From: Actinomycetales bacterium
GTDB taxonomy: Bacteria > Actinomycetota > Actinomycetes > Actinomycetales > Dermatophilaceae
Length of the DNA: 64,000 nucleotides
Reading direction: 5' to 3'
Assembly: GCA_016710645.1 (NCBI GenBank)
Contig: JADJVI010000022.1
Location: 92,554 to 156,553 of the forward strand
Shown here: piece by piece, positions 18,785-26,079 of the stretch
Layout of the letters: each line of letters opens with the position of its first letter
Numbering within the stretch: the first letter of the stretch is position 1
Made by a program: the position numbers and the translations under genes
Notes under the pieces: model-generated
Told to the model about the DNA's origin: nothing
What the model saw: only the letters and a program-made list of their open reading frames with translations
Databases searched by the model: none

Positions 18785-19825
18785 TCAGGGGGTCATCGGG
18801 CCGCCGGGAGGCGGGTTGCCCGGTCCACCCGGCCCGCCCGGTCCTCCGCCGACCGCGTCCCCTGGCGCATTGCCGCCAGTGGGCGCCGTCCTGGTGTCGA
18901 CTGGGACGGTGAGGCGCACGGCATACCCGGCCGTGGTGGTGTCCCCGACCGCCGTGCCGAGCTGATGGATGCCCCCGTCGTTGCCGAAGACGTTGTCCGA
19001 GGTGAGCGACAAGCGGGCGAGGTTGCCGACCGACGCCTGGTAGCCCGAGGTCGCATAGACCGCGCTGCACACGTCCTGCGGCAGCGCGACCTGCGAGGTG
19101 GCGATGGCCGCGCTCGCGTTGGTGATGCTCGCCTGGTCGGGGAAGACCTGGAAGTGGATGTGCGGCCAGCGGCCCGAGTAGCAGCCCGGGAAGATGCTGG
19201 TGAACGTGACGACGCCGGCGGCGTCGGCGATCTGGACGCCGCGGAGGTAGTTCTCGCTGGTCAGGCCGCTGGAGTACATCGAGTAGCCGCCGCCGCGGTC
19301 GCAGTGCCAGACGTAGACGGCCGCGCCCGCCATGCCGACGCCGCCCTTGGCGATGTCCAGCACGGTGAGCTGGAGGGTCATCGGGACGCCCTGGGCGACG
19401 CCGGTCGCGCCGTCGAAACTCGACCGAAGGTCCGCTCGGATCACGCCGGACTTCTCCAAGACGTCGGGCCCGTTGCTACCGTTGCCCGGGTAGGGCCCGG
19501 CGGTCTCGTCCGGGATCTCGGTGAGATTGCCTGCGCTCGTGGTCGCGGTGCTCTGGTATGCCGTGCCGCTCGCCGCCGCGCTCTTCGCGGCGCTCGCCGC
19601 CCCGGTGGCGCCAGAGGTCGAGGCCCCGGCCGAGGCTGCGCTGGTCGAGCCGGTGCCGGCCGAACAGCCGGCAGCCGCGACGCCCAGCACGGCTGCGCCC
19701 AATGACCACAGGGCGGTGCGACGGTTGAGGACCGCGAGATCGAAGCGCAGGCCCTGGTCGTAGACCGACTCGTCGGGATGCGGCAGGGCCAGGCCCTCGA
19801 AGGTGCGAGGCGAGTCAGCTGTCAT
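18785..19825 (-). CDS. Intradiol ring-cleavage dioxygenase-like lipoprotein
   Basis: A 346-residue exported protein. NRRTALWSLGAAVLGVAAAGC is a twin-arginine-like signal ending in a lipobox cysteine (about residue 54), followed by an Ala/Ser/Thr-rich linker. The catalytic domain has AGAAVYVWHCDRGGGYSMYS and GRWPHIHFQVF, matching the Tyr and His iron ligands of intradiol (protocatechuate-3,4-type) dioxygenases. The C-terminus is a low-complexity Gly/Pro tail. Secreted relatives are widespread in actinobacteria; their substrates are mostly unknown, with aromatic compounds presumed. Upstream lies the IS3 element, whose insertion leaves about 118 bp as promoter space. Confidence 0.8.
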   Translation of the reverse strand: MTADSPRTFEGLALPHPDESVYDQGLRFDLAVLNRRTALWSLGAAVLGVAAAGCSAGTGSTSAASAGASTSGATGAASAAKSAAASGTAYQSTATTSAGNLTEIPDETAGPYPGNGSNGPDVLEKSGVIRADLRSSFDGATGVAQGVPMTLQLTVLDIAKGGVGMAGAAVYVWHCDRGGGYSMYSSGLTSENYLRGVQIADAAGVVTFTSIFPGCYSGRWPHIHFQVFPDQASITNASAAIATSQVALPQDVCSAVYATSGYQASVGNLARLSLTSDNVFGNDGGIHQLGTAVGDTTTAGYAVRLTVPVDTRTAPTGGNAPGDAVGGGPGGPGGPGNPPPGGPMTP

Positions 19826-19969
19826 GCGTAGGATCTTGGGCCCGCTGTCGGTGTGTCGCCCGTCAGGATTCTGTGACTCGTCTGTGACGGATCGCGGGGT
19901 TTTCGCTGCGTCTGCGTGGCTGCGACAGGTTACACGCGTCTGGTGAACCGCCCCGGTGAGTCCGGAGAC

Positions 19970-20917
19970 TTACTGGTTTGACGGCTCCAGCTGTTGCTGG
20001 GCTTGGTTTCGAGCGTAGTAGAGGGCCTCGGCTTCGACGGGTGGGATGTCGCCGCAGTACTCGTAGAGCCGGCGGTGGTTGAACCAGTCGACCCATTCGG
20101 CGGTCGCGTATTCGACGTCGTCGACGGTCTTCCACGGTTTGCGCGGTTTGATCAGTTCGGTCTTGTACAGGCCGTTGATCGTCTCGGCGAGAGCGTTGTC
20201 ATACGAGTCGCCGACGGTCCCGACTGAGGCGGCGATCCCCGCCTCAGCGAGCCGCTCGGTGTAACGAATGCTGACGTACTGCGACCCGCGATCGGTATGT
20301 GCCACAACGGAATCCAGTGATCGGCCGTCGCGCTGGCGGGTCCACACGGCCTGCTCGAGGGCGTCCAGGACGAGCTGGGTGGTCATCGAGGTCCCGCAGC
20401 GCCAGCCCAGGATCCGGCGGGCGTAGGCGTCGGTCACGAACGCGACATACACCCACCCCGACCACGTCGAGACGTACGTCATGTCAGCCACCCACAGCCG
20501 GTCCGGCGCGGCCGGGGCGAAGTTGCGGCCGACCAGATCCCGTGCCCGCTCCGCGACCGGATTGGGGATCGTCGTCTTCTTGACCTTGCCGCGGATCGCG
20601 CCGGTCAACCCCTCAGCCTTCATCAGGCGTTCGATGGTGGACCGTGCCACCGGGACACCTTCACGGTTCAGCTGCAGCCAGACCTTCCGCGCTCCGTACA
20701 CCCCGTAGTTGGCGGCGTGGACCCGACGAATTTCCGTCACCAGGAACTCATCGCGCTGGTCGCGAGCGGTCGGGGTCTTCCCGACGTGCTCGTAGTACGT
20801 CGACGGGGCCACCTTCAGCCCGTGCTCGGTGAGCACGGTACAGATGGGCTCGACACCCCAACGCAGGCCACCGGGTTCGCGGTGGTCGGCGTGTTCGCGG
20901 ATGAAGTCCACGATCAC
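19970..20917 (-). CDS. IS3-family transposase OrfB (DDE integrase domain)
   Basis: A 315-residue product from GTG 20917. The N-terminal HTH_21 region (YGARKVWLQLNREG) precedes the rve integrase core: DRLWVADMTYV (first Asp), VVAHTDRGSQYVS (second Asp) and YDNALAETINGLYKTE (catalytic Glu). The C-terminus has EWVDWFNHRRLYE, common in IS3 OrfB. In functional relatives OrfB is made as an OrfAB fusion by -1 frameshifting. Here the fusion frame runs through RAELDRPSR and meets TGA at about 20917-20921, because one base of a GGG run seems missing. Either the copy is inactive or the sequence has an error. Confidence 0.9.
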   Translation of the reverse strand: MIVDFIREHADHREPGGLRWGVEPICTVLTEHGLKVAPSTYYEHVGKTPTARDQRDEFLVTEIRRVHAANYGVYGARKVWLQLNREGVPVARSTIERLMKAEGLTGAIRGKVKKTTIPNPVAERARDLVGRNFAPAAPDRLWVADMTYVSTWSGWVYVAFVTDAYARRILGWRCGTSMTTQLVLDALEQAVWTRQRDGRSLDSVVAHTDRGSQYVSIRYTERLAEAGIAASVGTVGDSYDNALAETINGLYKTELIKPRKPWKTVDDVEYATAEWVDWFNHRRLYEYCGDIPPVEAEALYYARNQAQQQLEPSNQ

Positions 20918-21239
20918 CGGGAGGGCCGGTCGAGCTCGGCTCGAAGAAAGCCGCCGCGGCCTTCAGAATCGAGTTCGCGCGCTTGGGCTCGGCGTTCTCC
21001 CGCTTCAACCGGCGGACCTCGGCTGACTCCTCGCTCGTGACCCCTGGTCGGGCACCCGCGTCGACCTGCGCCTGGCGGACCCACTTGCGAACCGTCTCCG
21101 GGGTGCCGACCCCGAGGAGCTCCGCGACCCGGGTCATCGCTGCCCACTCCGACTCGTGCTCACCGACGTTCTCGGCGACCATCCGGACCGCCCGCTCCTT
21201 CAACTCAGGCGGGTACCGCTTGTGCGTGTCTCCTGGCAT
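20748..21239 (-). CDS. IS3-family transposase OrfA (helix-turn-helix part)
   Basis: The first ~100 residues are a typical IS3 OrfA: YPPELKERAVRMV, then an HTH (VAELLGVGTPETVRKWVRQ), then a leucine-zipper-like segment (VRRLKRENAEPKRANSILK). The frame stays open for another ~60 residues without family resemblance, because the translation of interest switches to -1 at GCTTTCTTC (about 20946). OrfA binds the terminal repeats and forms the transposase with OrfB. Confidence 0.85.
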   Translation of the reverse strand: MPGDTHKRYPPELKERAVRMVAENVGEHESEWAAMTRVAELLGVGTPETVRKWVRQAQVDAGARPGVTSEESAEVRRLKRENAEPKRANSILKAAAAFFEPSSTGPPGDRGLHPRTRRPPRTRWPALGCRAHLYRAHRARAEGGPVDVLRARREDPDRSRPAR

Positions 21240-21927
21240 GACTCCAACCTTCCCAAGGTTCGAAGTCTCCGGACATGCCGGGGCGGTTCATGGCGTGGTG
21301 GGCCCAGATCGCGAGTTCGACTCGGTTGCGGACTGCCAGTTTGGTCATCAACGCGGCGATGTGGCTCTTGACCGTGCTCAGACCGATGAAGAGGTCAGCG
21401 GCGATCTCGGCGTTGGTGCGGCCGCGGGCGACCAGCACAAGCACCTCCTCTTCGCGGTCGGTCAGCGGGTGGATGGGTTGGGTTGGCGTCGCCAGCGCTC
21501 GATCGGCGAAGGCCTGCAGGAGTCGGCGGGTCACGTTGGGCGCGATGAGCGCATCGCCGTTGGCCGCGGCGTGGATGGCCTGGACGAGGAGGTGCGGCCC
21601 GGCATCCTTGAGCAGGAACCCTCGCGCACCGGCGCGGAGTGCGCCGAGGATGTATTCGTCGAGGTCGAAGGTCGTGATCACGACGACCGCCATCGGATCG
21701 GCGACGTCCGGCCCGGCCAGCCGCCGCGTCACCTCCACACCGTCGAGACCCGGCATGCGGATGTCCACGAGGAGGACGTCGGGCCGCAGCCGGGTCGCCA
21801 CCTCGAGGGCCTGTGTGCCGTCCGCGGCCTCCCCGACGACCTCGATGCCCGGTTGGGCGCCGAGAATCATGACGAGTCCGGTTCGCACAAGATCCTGGTC
21901 GTCGGCCACGACGACGCGAATGGTCAT
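21205..21927 (-). CDS. NarL/LuxR-type response regulator, C-terminus replaced by IS3 sequence
   Basis: Starts at ATG 21925-21927, overlapping the histidine kinase stop (ATGA). The receiver domain has Asp9/Asp10, phospho-acceptor Asp55 (LLVDIRMPG) and a KDAG lysine. The C-terminal LuxR helix-turn-helix is complete (LTDREEEVLVLVARG ... STVKSHIAALMTKL). The IS3 element entered just after ...LAIWAHHA. Removing it with one TGG copy restores aga cgc gtg taa, so the native protein would end HHARRV (215 residues, stop at 19930-19932). As it stands, 28 residues encoded by the IS follow and the product is 240 residues. The DNA-binding domain is intact, so it may still work. Confidence 0.88.
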   Translation of the reverse strand: MTIRVVVADDQDLVRTGLVMILGAQPGIEVVGEAADGTQALEVATRLRPDVLLVDIRMPGLDGVEVTRRLAGPDVADPMAVVVITTFDLDEYILGALRAGARGFLLKDAGPHLLVQAIHAAANGDALIAPNVTRRLLQAFADRALATPTQPIHPLTDREEEVLVLVARGRTNAEIAADLFIGLSTVKSHIAALMTKLAVRNRVELAIWAHHAMNRPGMSGDFEPWEGWSHARRHAQAVPA

Positions 21928-23081
21928 CGCGGACCTCCGGCGGGGAGAGTCGCGTCGACCACCCAGCCGCCACCCGACCCGGCCCCTGGCCCGGCGGTCA
22001 GGGCTCCGCCGAGGAGTGCTGCGCGTTCGGTCATGCCAGTGAGGCCGAAACCTGGTGAAGCGCCCTGCCCCGGGTGGATCTCCCCGTCGTCGGCGACCCG
22101 GAGACGGACGAAGTCGCCGACAAGGCATACCTCGATGCCCACCCGTGTGGCACCTCGCGCGTGCCGTAGGGAGTTGGTGAGGGCTTCCTGGGCGATCCGA
22201 TAGACCGTGGCGTCCACGGCCGGCGACAGCCACAACGCCGGGTCGGGCACCGAGACCTCCACGACCGGTGGCGGAGTGGTGCGCGCGAGCGCGGGCAGGT
22301 CGGCCACACCCAGCTGCGGGGAGTAGGCGTCCCACGTTTCGTCGCGGAGCACCCGCACCATGTCGCGCATCTCCGCGAGGGTGCGCGCTGCCTCGGACTC
22401 GATCGAGGCGAGGATCTCAGCCGCCCGGGCAGGCTTGGCCAGCGCGACCACCCCGCCGGCCTGCGCCTGCACCGCGATGGCCGACACGTGGTGGGCGACC
22501 GTGTCGTGCAACTCGCGGGCGAGCGCGAGACGCTCGTCGTTGCGGATCTCGCGTTGCTGGCGCGCCCACAGGTCGGCGCGATAGCGGGCCGCGGCGGCCA
22601 GCGCGATGACGAGCAGGACGAAGAGGATGCCGCCGACGACGTCACCGGAGCCTGCGCTGGCGGTGGCAGTGGCGGTCACCATGCCGAGGGCGACGACCGC
22701 GGCGACGAACGGCATACCAAGCGCCACTTCCCGGCCGGAACCCCACCGCACGAGGGAGTAGAGCAGGACCAGGATCGCCGTCATCGCGGTCAGGCCGAGG
22801 TCGCCGGCCCGGGTCGCCAACTGGAGGATCGACAGGAGGCCGGCGACCCCGAATCCGATCAGGCAGGTCGTGAGGGGATGGTGGCGACGCCGGAGGAGGG
22901 CCGGCGCGAGGCCCAGCGCCAACGCCGTGACGAGCGGGCGCAGTCCAAGGTCAGGGCGGGCCATGGCCTCGACGAGCGCGGCAGCCGCGAACCCGCCGGC
23001 GACGAGCCAGTCCACCGGACCCACGGGAGGGGGGTCGGCGGGCCGGGGCTCGCGCCAGACGGACCGGCATACGGCGATCAC
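21924..23081 (-). CDS. Two-component sensor histidine kinase, NarL-type (HisKA_3)
   Basis: A 385-residue kinase starting at GTG 23081, which overlaps the upstream stop (GTGA). Four to five transmembrane helices lie between about residues 23 and 165. The dimerisation/phospho-acceptor motif ELHDTVAHH follows with His192, then the HATPase domain (RIAQEALTNSLRHARG, GFGLTGMTERAALLGG). No extracytoplasmic sensor domain of any size is visible, so sensing is probably within the membrane part. It forms a coupled three-gene operon with the DUF6326-like gene and the response regulator. Confidence 0.9.
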   Translation of the reverse strand: MIAVCRSVWREPRPADPPPVGPVDWLVAGGFAAAALVEAMARPDLGLRPLVTALALGLAPALLRRRHHPLTTCLIGFGVAGLLSILQLATRAGDLGLTAMTAILVLLYSLVRWGSGREVALGMPFVAAVVALGMVTATATASAGSGDVVGGILFVLLVIALAAAARYRADLWARQQREIRNDERLALARELHDTVAHHVSAIAVQAQAGGVVALAKPARAAEILASIESEAARTLAEMRDMVRVLRDETWDAYSPQLGVADLPALARTTPPPVVEVSVPDPALWLSPAVDATVYRIAQEALTNSLRHARGATRVGIEVCLVGDFVRLRVADDGEIHPGQGASPGFGLTGMTERAALLGGALTAGPGAGSGGGWVVDATLPAGGPR

Positions 23082-23500
23082 GTGCCCAGGGTAGGGACCG
23101 CGGAGGTAAGGGGCCAGGTCCAGGCGGTGCGCAGGATGAAGACCAGCGCGCCGAGCTCGACCGCGAAACCGAGGCCGTAATAGGCCAGCCACTCCCCGCC
23201 GGCGAGGTTGAAGGCCATCCACGGGACGAGGAGGGTCGCGATGACAAGGTTGGTGAGGCGGTTGGCTCGGGCCGGCAGGGTCGTCGAGAGCAGGATCATG
23301 AGGGCCGGCACCGAGGCGGCGGCGAGCGAGGCGGTGATGAAGGTTTGGGAGATGTCGAACTCCCACACCTGGCCCTGGAGGATGCCTGCGACCGCGCCGG
23401 GTTTGTAGAGGCCCAGCACGTCGACGTAGACGTAGAGGAACATGAAGCTCGTCCAGGCCGCGGCGAGCTTGGTCTGGACGGGGATCTGCGGGGTGGTCAC
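23078..23500 (-). CDS. DUF6326-like four-helix membrane protein
   Basis: GTG 23498-23500 gives a 140-residue protein (VTTPQIPVQTKLAA) with four hydrophobic helices and few soluble loops; the frame upstream of this start is not protein-like. Small membrane proteins of this size and spacing are grouped as DUF6326, which I recall only loosely. Its stop overlaps the kinase start, so it is co-translated with the two-component pair. It might be a membrane partner of the kinase, or just share its promoter. Confidence 0.65.
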   Translation of the reverse strand: MTTPQIPVQTKLAAAWTSFMFLYVYVDVLGLYKPGAVAGILQGQVWEFDISQTFITASLAAASVPALMILLSTTLPARANRLTNLVIATLLVPWMAFNLAGGEWLAYYGLGFAVELGALVFILRTAWTWPLTSAVPTLGT

Positions 23501-23643
23501 GGGGTGGGTCCTTCGCTGTCGTGGTGTCGTGCTTCCACGATGGCTGCGAGGCCCGGCGCGCACATCAGCCCCAGGGCCTGAGCTGGGTCGGCCGAAAGGA
23601 TGATTCCTCCCGCGCTCCTGGGTCCGGTGCGCCGGGGGACGCT

Positions 23644-23696
23644 GGTATGCCGCGGCGCCGGCCGGGCGGCATACCTTCCCGGCCACACGGCATACC
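23644..23696. repeat. Cluster of three GGTATGCCG motifs in a divergent intergenic region
   Basis: ggtatgccg (23644-23652), cggcatacc (23667-23675) and cggcatacc (23688-23696) lie between the DUF6326-like gene (minus) and the lipoprotein gene (plus). The first two can pair as a hairpin with a 14-base loop. The 221-bp gap must also hold both promoters, but I see no convincing -10/-35 elements. Confidence 0.6.
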
Positions 23697-23721
23697 TCGG
23701 CGTTGTACGTTGCCCTCATGA

Positions 23722-24234
23722 ATGGTCCGCGTGGCCGTCGGGCACCTGGGCATCGGTGACCCGGTGGTCCGTCGCCACCTCCTCGGGGCGGCCCTCGCGG
23801 CCTCGGTGATGCTCGGAGCCTGCTCGCTGGACCCGGGCTCGGGGGCAGCGAGCACGTCGGCGACCAGTCACCCGTGCACCGTCACCGGAGCGGTCGAGCT
23901 CGACCCGCTGACCTTTGCTGCAGCGCCGCGCACAGCGGTGACGTTGGGCGGGGGCACCTATCGACTCACGGCGACCGGGTTCTTGCGTGGCGGCGTCCTC
24001 GACCCGGCCGTGGGGCGCACGACGCTCGCCTGGGGGCCGACGAGCACACCTCCGACCTATGCTCCCGGTCCCGCGAACATCCCTCAGCGAGCGGGCCAGC
24101 TGTACCTCGTCGAGAAGGTGCCCACGGACGTCCAGCTGTCAGCCGGCACCTTCTGGTTCCTCAACTCCAACGGCGTGCACGTGCGGCTGGAAGCGTGTTC
24201 CCCGGCTACAGCGTCGAGCACCTCCGTGCGGTAG
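23722..24234 (+). CDS. Small putative lipoprotein, unknown function
   Basis: A 170-residue protein with a signal sequence (RRHLLGAALAASVMLGAC) ending in a lipobox cysteine (residue 34), followed by a Ser/Thr/Ala linker and a soluble, probably beta-rich domain (TAVTLGGGTYRLTATGF, GTFWFLNSNGVHVRLEAC). I recognise no family. The start could be ATG 23718, 23722 or a later GTG; only the signal peptide is certain. It converges on the SRPBCC gene, with a GGTATGCCG hairpin in between. Confidence 0.65.
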   Translation: MVRVAVGHLGIGDPVVRRHLLGAALAASVMLGACSLDPGSGAASTSATSHPCTVTGAVELDPLTFAAAPRTAVTLGGGTYRLTATGFLRGGVLDPAVGRTTLAWGPTSTPPTYAPGPANIPQRAGQLYLVEKVPTDVQLSAGTFWFLNSNGVHVRLEACSPATASSTSVR

Positions 24235-24292
24235 GGGCGAGCGGGGCGGCTTGACGGGACGTGTTGTGGTCTTGGTGGCCGGCCAAAGAGGC

Positions 24293-24324
24293 GGTATGCC
24301 GGGTGCTGGACTGCACGGCATACC
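24293..24324. terminator. Inverted GGTATGCCG pair between convergent genes
   Basis: ggtatgccg (24293-24301) and cggcatacc (24316-24324) form a 9-bp stem with a 14-base loop, midway between the convergent lipoprotein and SRPBCC genes. The position fits a bidirectional terminator. The same octamer is so frequent that chance pairing is possible. Confidence 0.45.
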
Positions 24325-24342
24325 TCGCCGTTGGCTTTGCGC

Positions 24343-24879
24343 TCAGGCAGGCGGCGTGGCCGTGACGGCGCGGTCGAGGGCGGCGAGGGAGGCGTCGAGG
24401 TAGTGCGGCGGGAAGGGCGGCATGCCGCTGGGCATCCAGTCCCGGGTGGCCTGCGACATCGCGCGCCAGTCGTAGGTGAGGGTGACGCGGGTGCCGGCGC
24501 CGTCGGGTTCGAGGTCGTAGCGCCAGGTGTGGCCGCCCTCGGTGACCCGACCGGAGCGGCTGAGCATGCCCGGCGCCCAGCCGATGGTGCGCCCGGCGAC
24601 GAAGTCGGTGACCCGGTTGACCATCGTGTAGTCGCCGCCGAGGGAGGCTTGATGCATCTTGACCGCGAAGGTCTGACCGACCGCGGTGATGGGCTCCGGG
24701 TTGGCCTCGACCGAATCCCGCACCCACTCGCCGGGTTCGGTCTCGTGGTGGCGGGACGGGTCGGCGAGGAGGGCGAAGATCTGCTCCGGCGTGGCGTCGA
24801 TGGTGCGCACGGCGACGCGGACGTCCTGGTCGGGGTGGTCGGGGTGATCGGCCGGTGGCGTGGTCGCTGGCGTGGTCAT
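24343..24879 (-). CDS. SRPBCC family (polyketide cyclase/START-like) protein
   Basis: From ATG 24877-24879 (MTTPATTPP) the product is 178 residues with the helix-grip pattern of the START/Bet v1-like superfamily. VRVAVRTIDATPEQIFALLADPSRH is the usual first strand and helix; GHTWRYDLEPDGAGTRVTLTYDW is the central sheet. Such proteins bind hydrophobic ligands or act as stress-related cyclase-like proteins; the ligand is unknown. An upstream ATG (24918) would add 13 residues. The promoter side is the G-rich stretch described separately, so the 5' region may be unreliable. Confidence 0.8.
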   Translation of the reverse strand: MTTPATTPPADHPDHPDQDVRVAVRTIDATPEQIFALLADPSRHHETEPGEWVRDSVEANPEPITAVGQTFAVKMHQASLGGDYTMVNRVTDFVAGRTIGWAPGMLSRSGRVTEGGHTWRYDLEPDGAGTRVTLTYDWRAMSQATRDWMPSGMPPFPPHYLDASLAALDRAVTATPPA

Positions 24880-24920
24880 CGGTTGCTCCTTGTCGCGGGT
24901 CTGCTGGGTTGCGGACAATT

Positions 24921-25072
24921 AGGGGTGGGCGGGGGGGGGGGGGGGCGAGACGGCCGAAAGCCGGCGGGGGTCTGGGTGCTGGGAGGGGGGGGGGGGTGGT
25001 GCCGACCTGCGGAAGCGAGGGGGGGGGGGGGGCCGCGGAGGGGGGGGGGGGGGTGGGGCCCCCCCCCATTTC
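24921..25072. repeat. Poly-G / poly-C low-complexity tract, probably unreliable sequence
   Basis: Between the divergent SRPBCC and PhyH genes the plus strand holds several G runs of 10 or more and a run of nine Cs, separated by short mixed stretches. Nothing similar occurs elsewhere in the window. It could form G-quadruplexes, but the combination with nearby single-base frameshifts makes polymerase or base-calling artefact the more likely explanation. Promoters for both flanking genes would have to lie here. Confidence 0.7.
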
Positions 25073-25143
25073 CCAGAACGTCCTGTGTACGTCGTGTTCC
25101 AGCTCGTCAGAATCTACCGAACGAGCCATCAGAGGAGATCGGC

Positions 25144-25954
25144 ATGACCATGGACCTCAGCGGTCGCCGCGAGCTCAGCGCCGAGGCGATCGAGCGGTAC
25201 CGAGCCGAGGGACACACCCTGATCGCGGGCCTGGCGAGCGCCGACGAACTGGCCCCGTTCGGGCCGGCGATTGCGGCGGCGACGGCCCGGCGCACCGCGA
25301 CCGCCGGGCCGCTGCAGGACCGGGACACCTATGGCAAGGCATTCCTGCAAGCGATGAACCTGTGGCGCGACGACGATGTCGTGGCGCGCTTCGTGCTCGC
25401 CGAACGCTTCGCCTCCGTCGCCGCACAGCTGCTCGGTGTCGAGCGGGTGCGGATCTATCACGACCAGGCGCTGTTCAAGGAGCCCGGCGGGGGCTACACG
25501 CCCTGGCACCAGGACGCGATGTATTGGCCGCTCGACGGCCACCAGTGCATCACGATGTGGATGCCGCTGGTCGACATCGTCCCCGAGATGGGGCGCGCTG
25601 ACCTTCGCCACCGGCTCGCACCAGCACGGCCCGCTCAGCGACGTCACGATCTCGGACGCGAGCGAGGCCCACTTCGAGAGCGTCATTGCCGAGCGTCAGT
25701 TCCCGCTCACCGTCCCGCGCCCGATGCGAGCCGGTGATGCGAGCTTCCACGGCGGGTGGACCGTGCACAAGGCGGGCGGCAACCACACCGACCAGATGCG
25801 GGCCGTGATGACCGTCATCTACTTCGCCGACGGCCTGGCCGTGCAGCACCCCACGAACAGCTCCCAGGAGACCGACCTGGCCCAGTGGCTCCCCGGGCTC
25901 CGACCCGGCGAGCGCGCTGCCACCCCGATCAACCCGGTCGTGGGAGCCCGCTGA
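25144..25954 (+). CDS. Phytanoyl-CoA dioxygenase (PhyH) family protein (one frameshift in this sequence)
   Basis: The start ATG 25144 has a good ribosome binding site (aggag). The protein is about 269 residues after correcting one inserted G in the run 25590-25593: ...DIVPEMG continues as ALTFATGSHQHG in the next frame. The HxD iron ligands are in TPWHQDAMYW and the distal His is in FHGGWTVHKAGGN, matching Fe(II)/2-oxoglutarate dioxygenases of the PhyH group. These hydroxylate small molecules; the substrate is unknown. As written the gene is broken, but both halves are well conserved, so a sequencing error is likely. Confidence 0.82.
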
Positions 25955-26079
25955 CGTCACGCTCCGGTATGCCGGATGATGCGTGCCGGGTGAAGACGGC
26001 CTCGTATGCCGTCCGGGGCACCCCGAGCTCGTCGCCGAGGCACCCCAGACGCACCATCGCGCCAAGCCGCCAAGCCCGA

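Larger units (their letters stand above)
19944..21290 (-). mobile_element. IS3-family insertion sequence, complete with terminal repeats and target duplication
   Basis: The ends are 27-bp imperfect inverted repeats (24 of 27 matching) preceded and followed by the TG...CA typical of IS3. The left end begins tgaaccgccccgg at 19944 and the right end closes with ccggggcggttca at 21290. Both sides are flanked by the trinucleotide TGG (19941-19943 and 21291-21293), the 3-bp target duplication expected for IS3. At 1347 bp it has the usual IS3 size and carries overlapping orfA and orfB. It lacks the GTATGCCG octamer that is common in the host sequence, so it looks recent. It is inserted in the 3' end of the response regulator gene. 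Confidence 0.93.
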
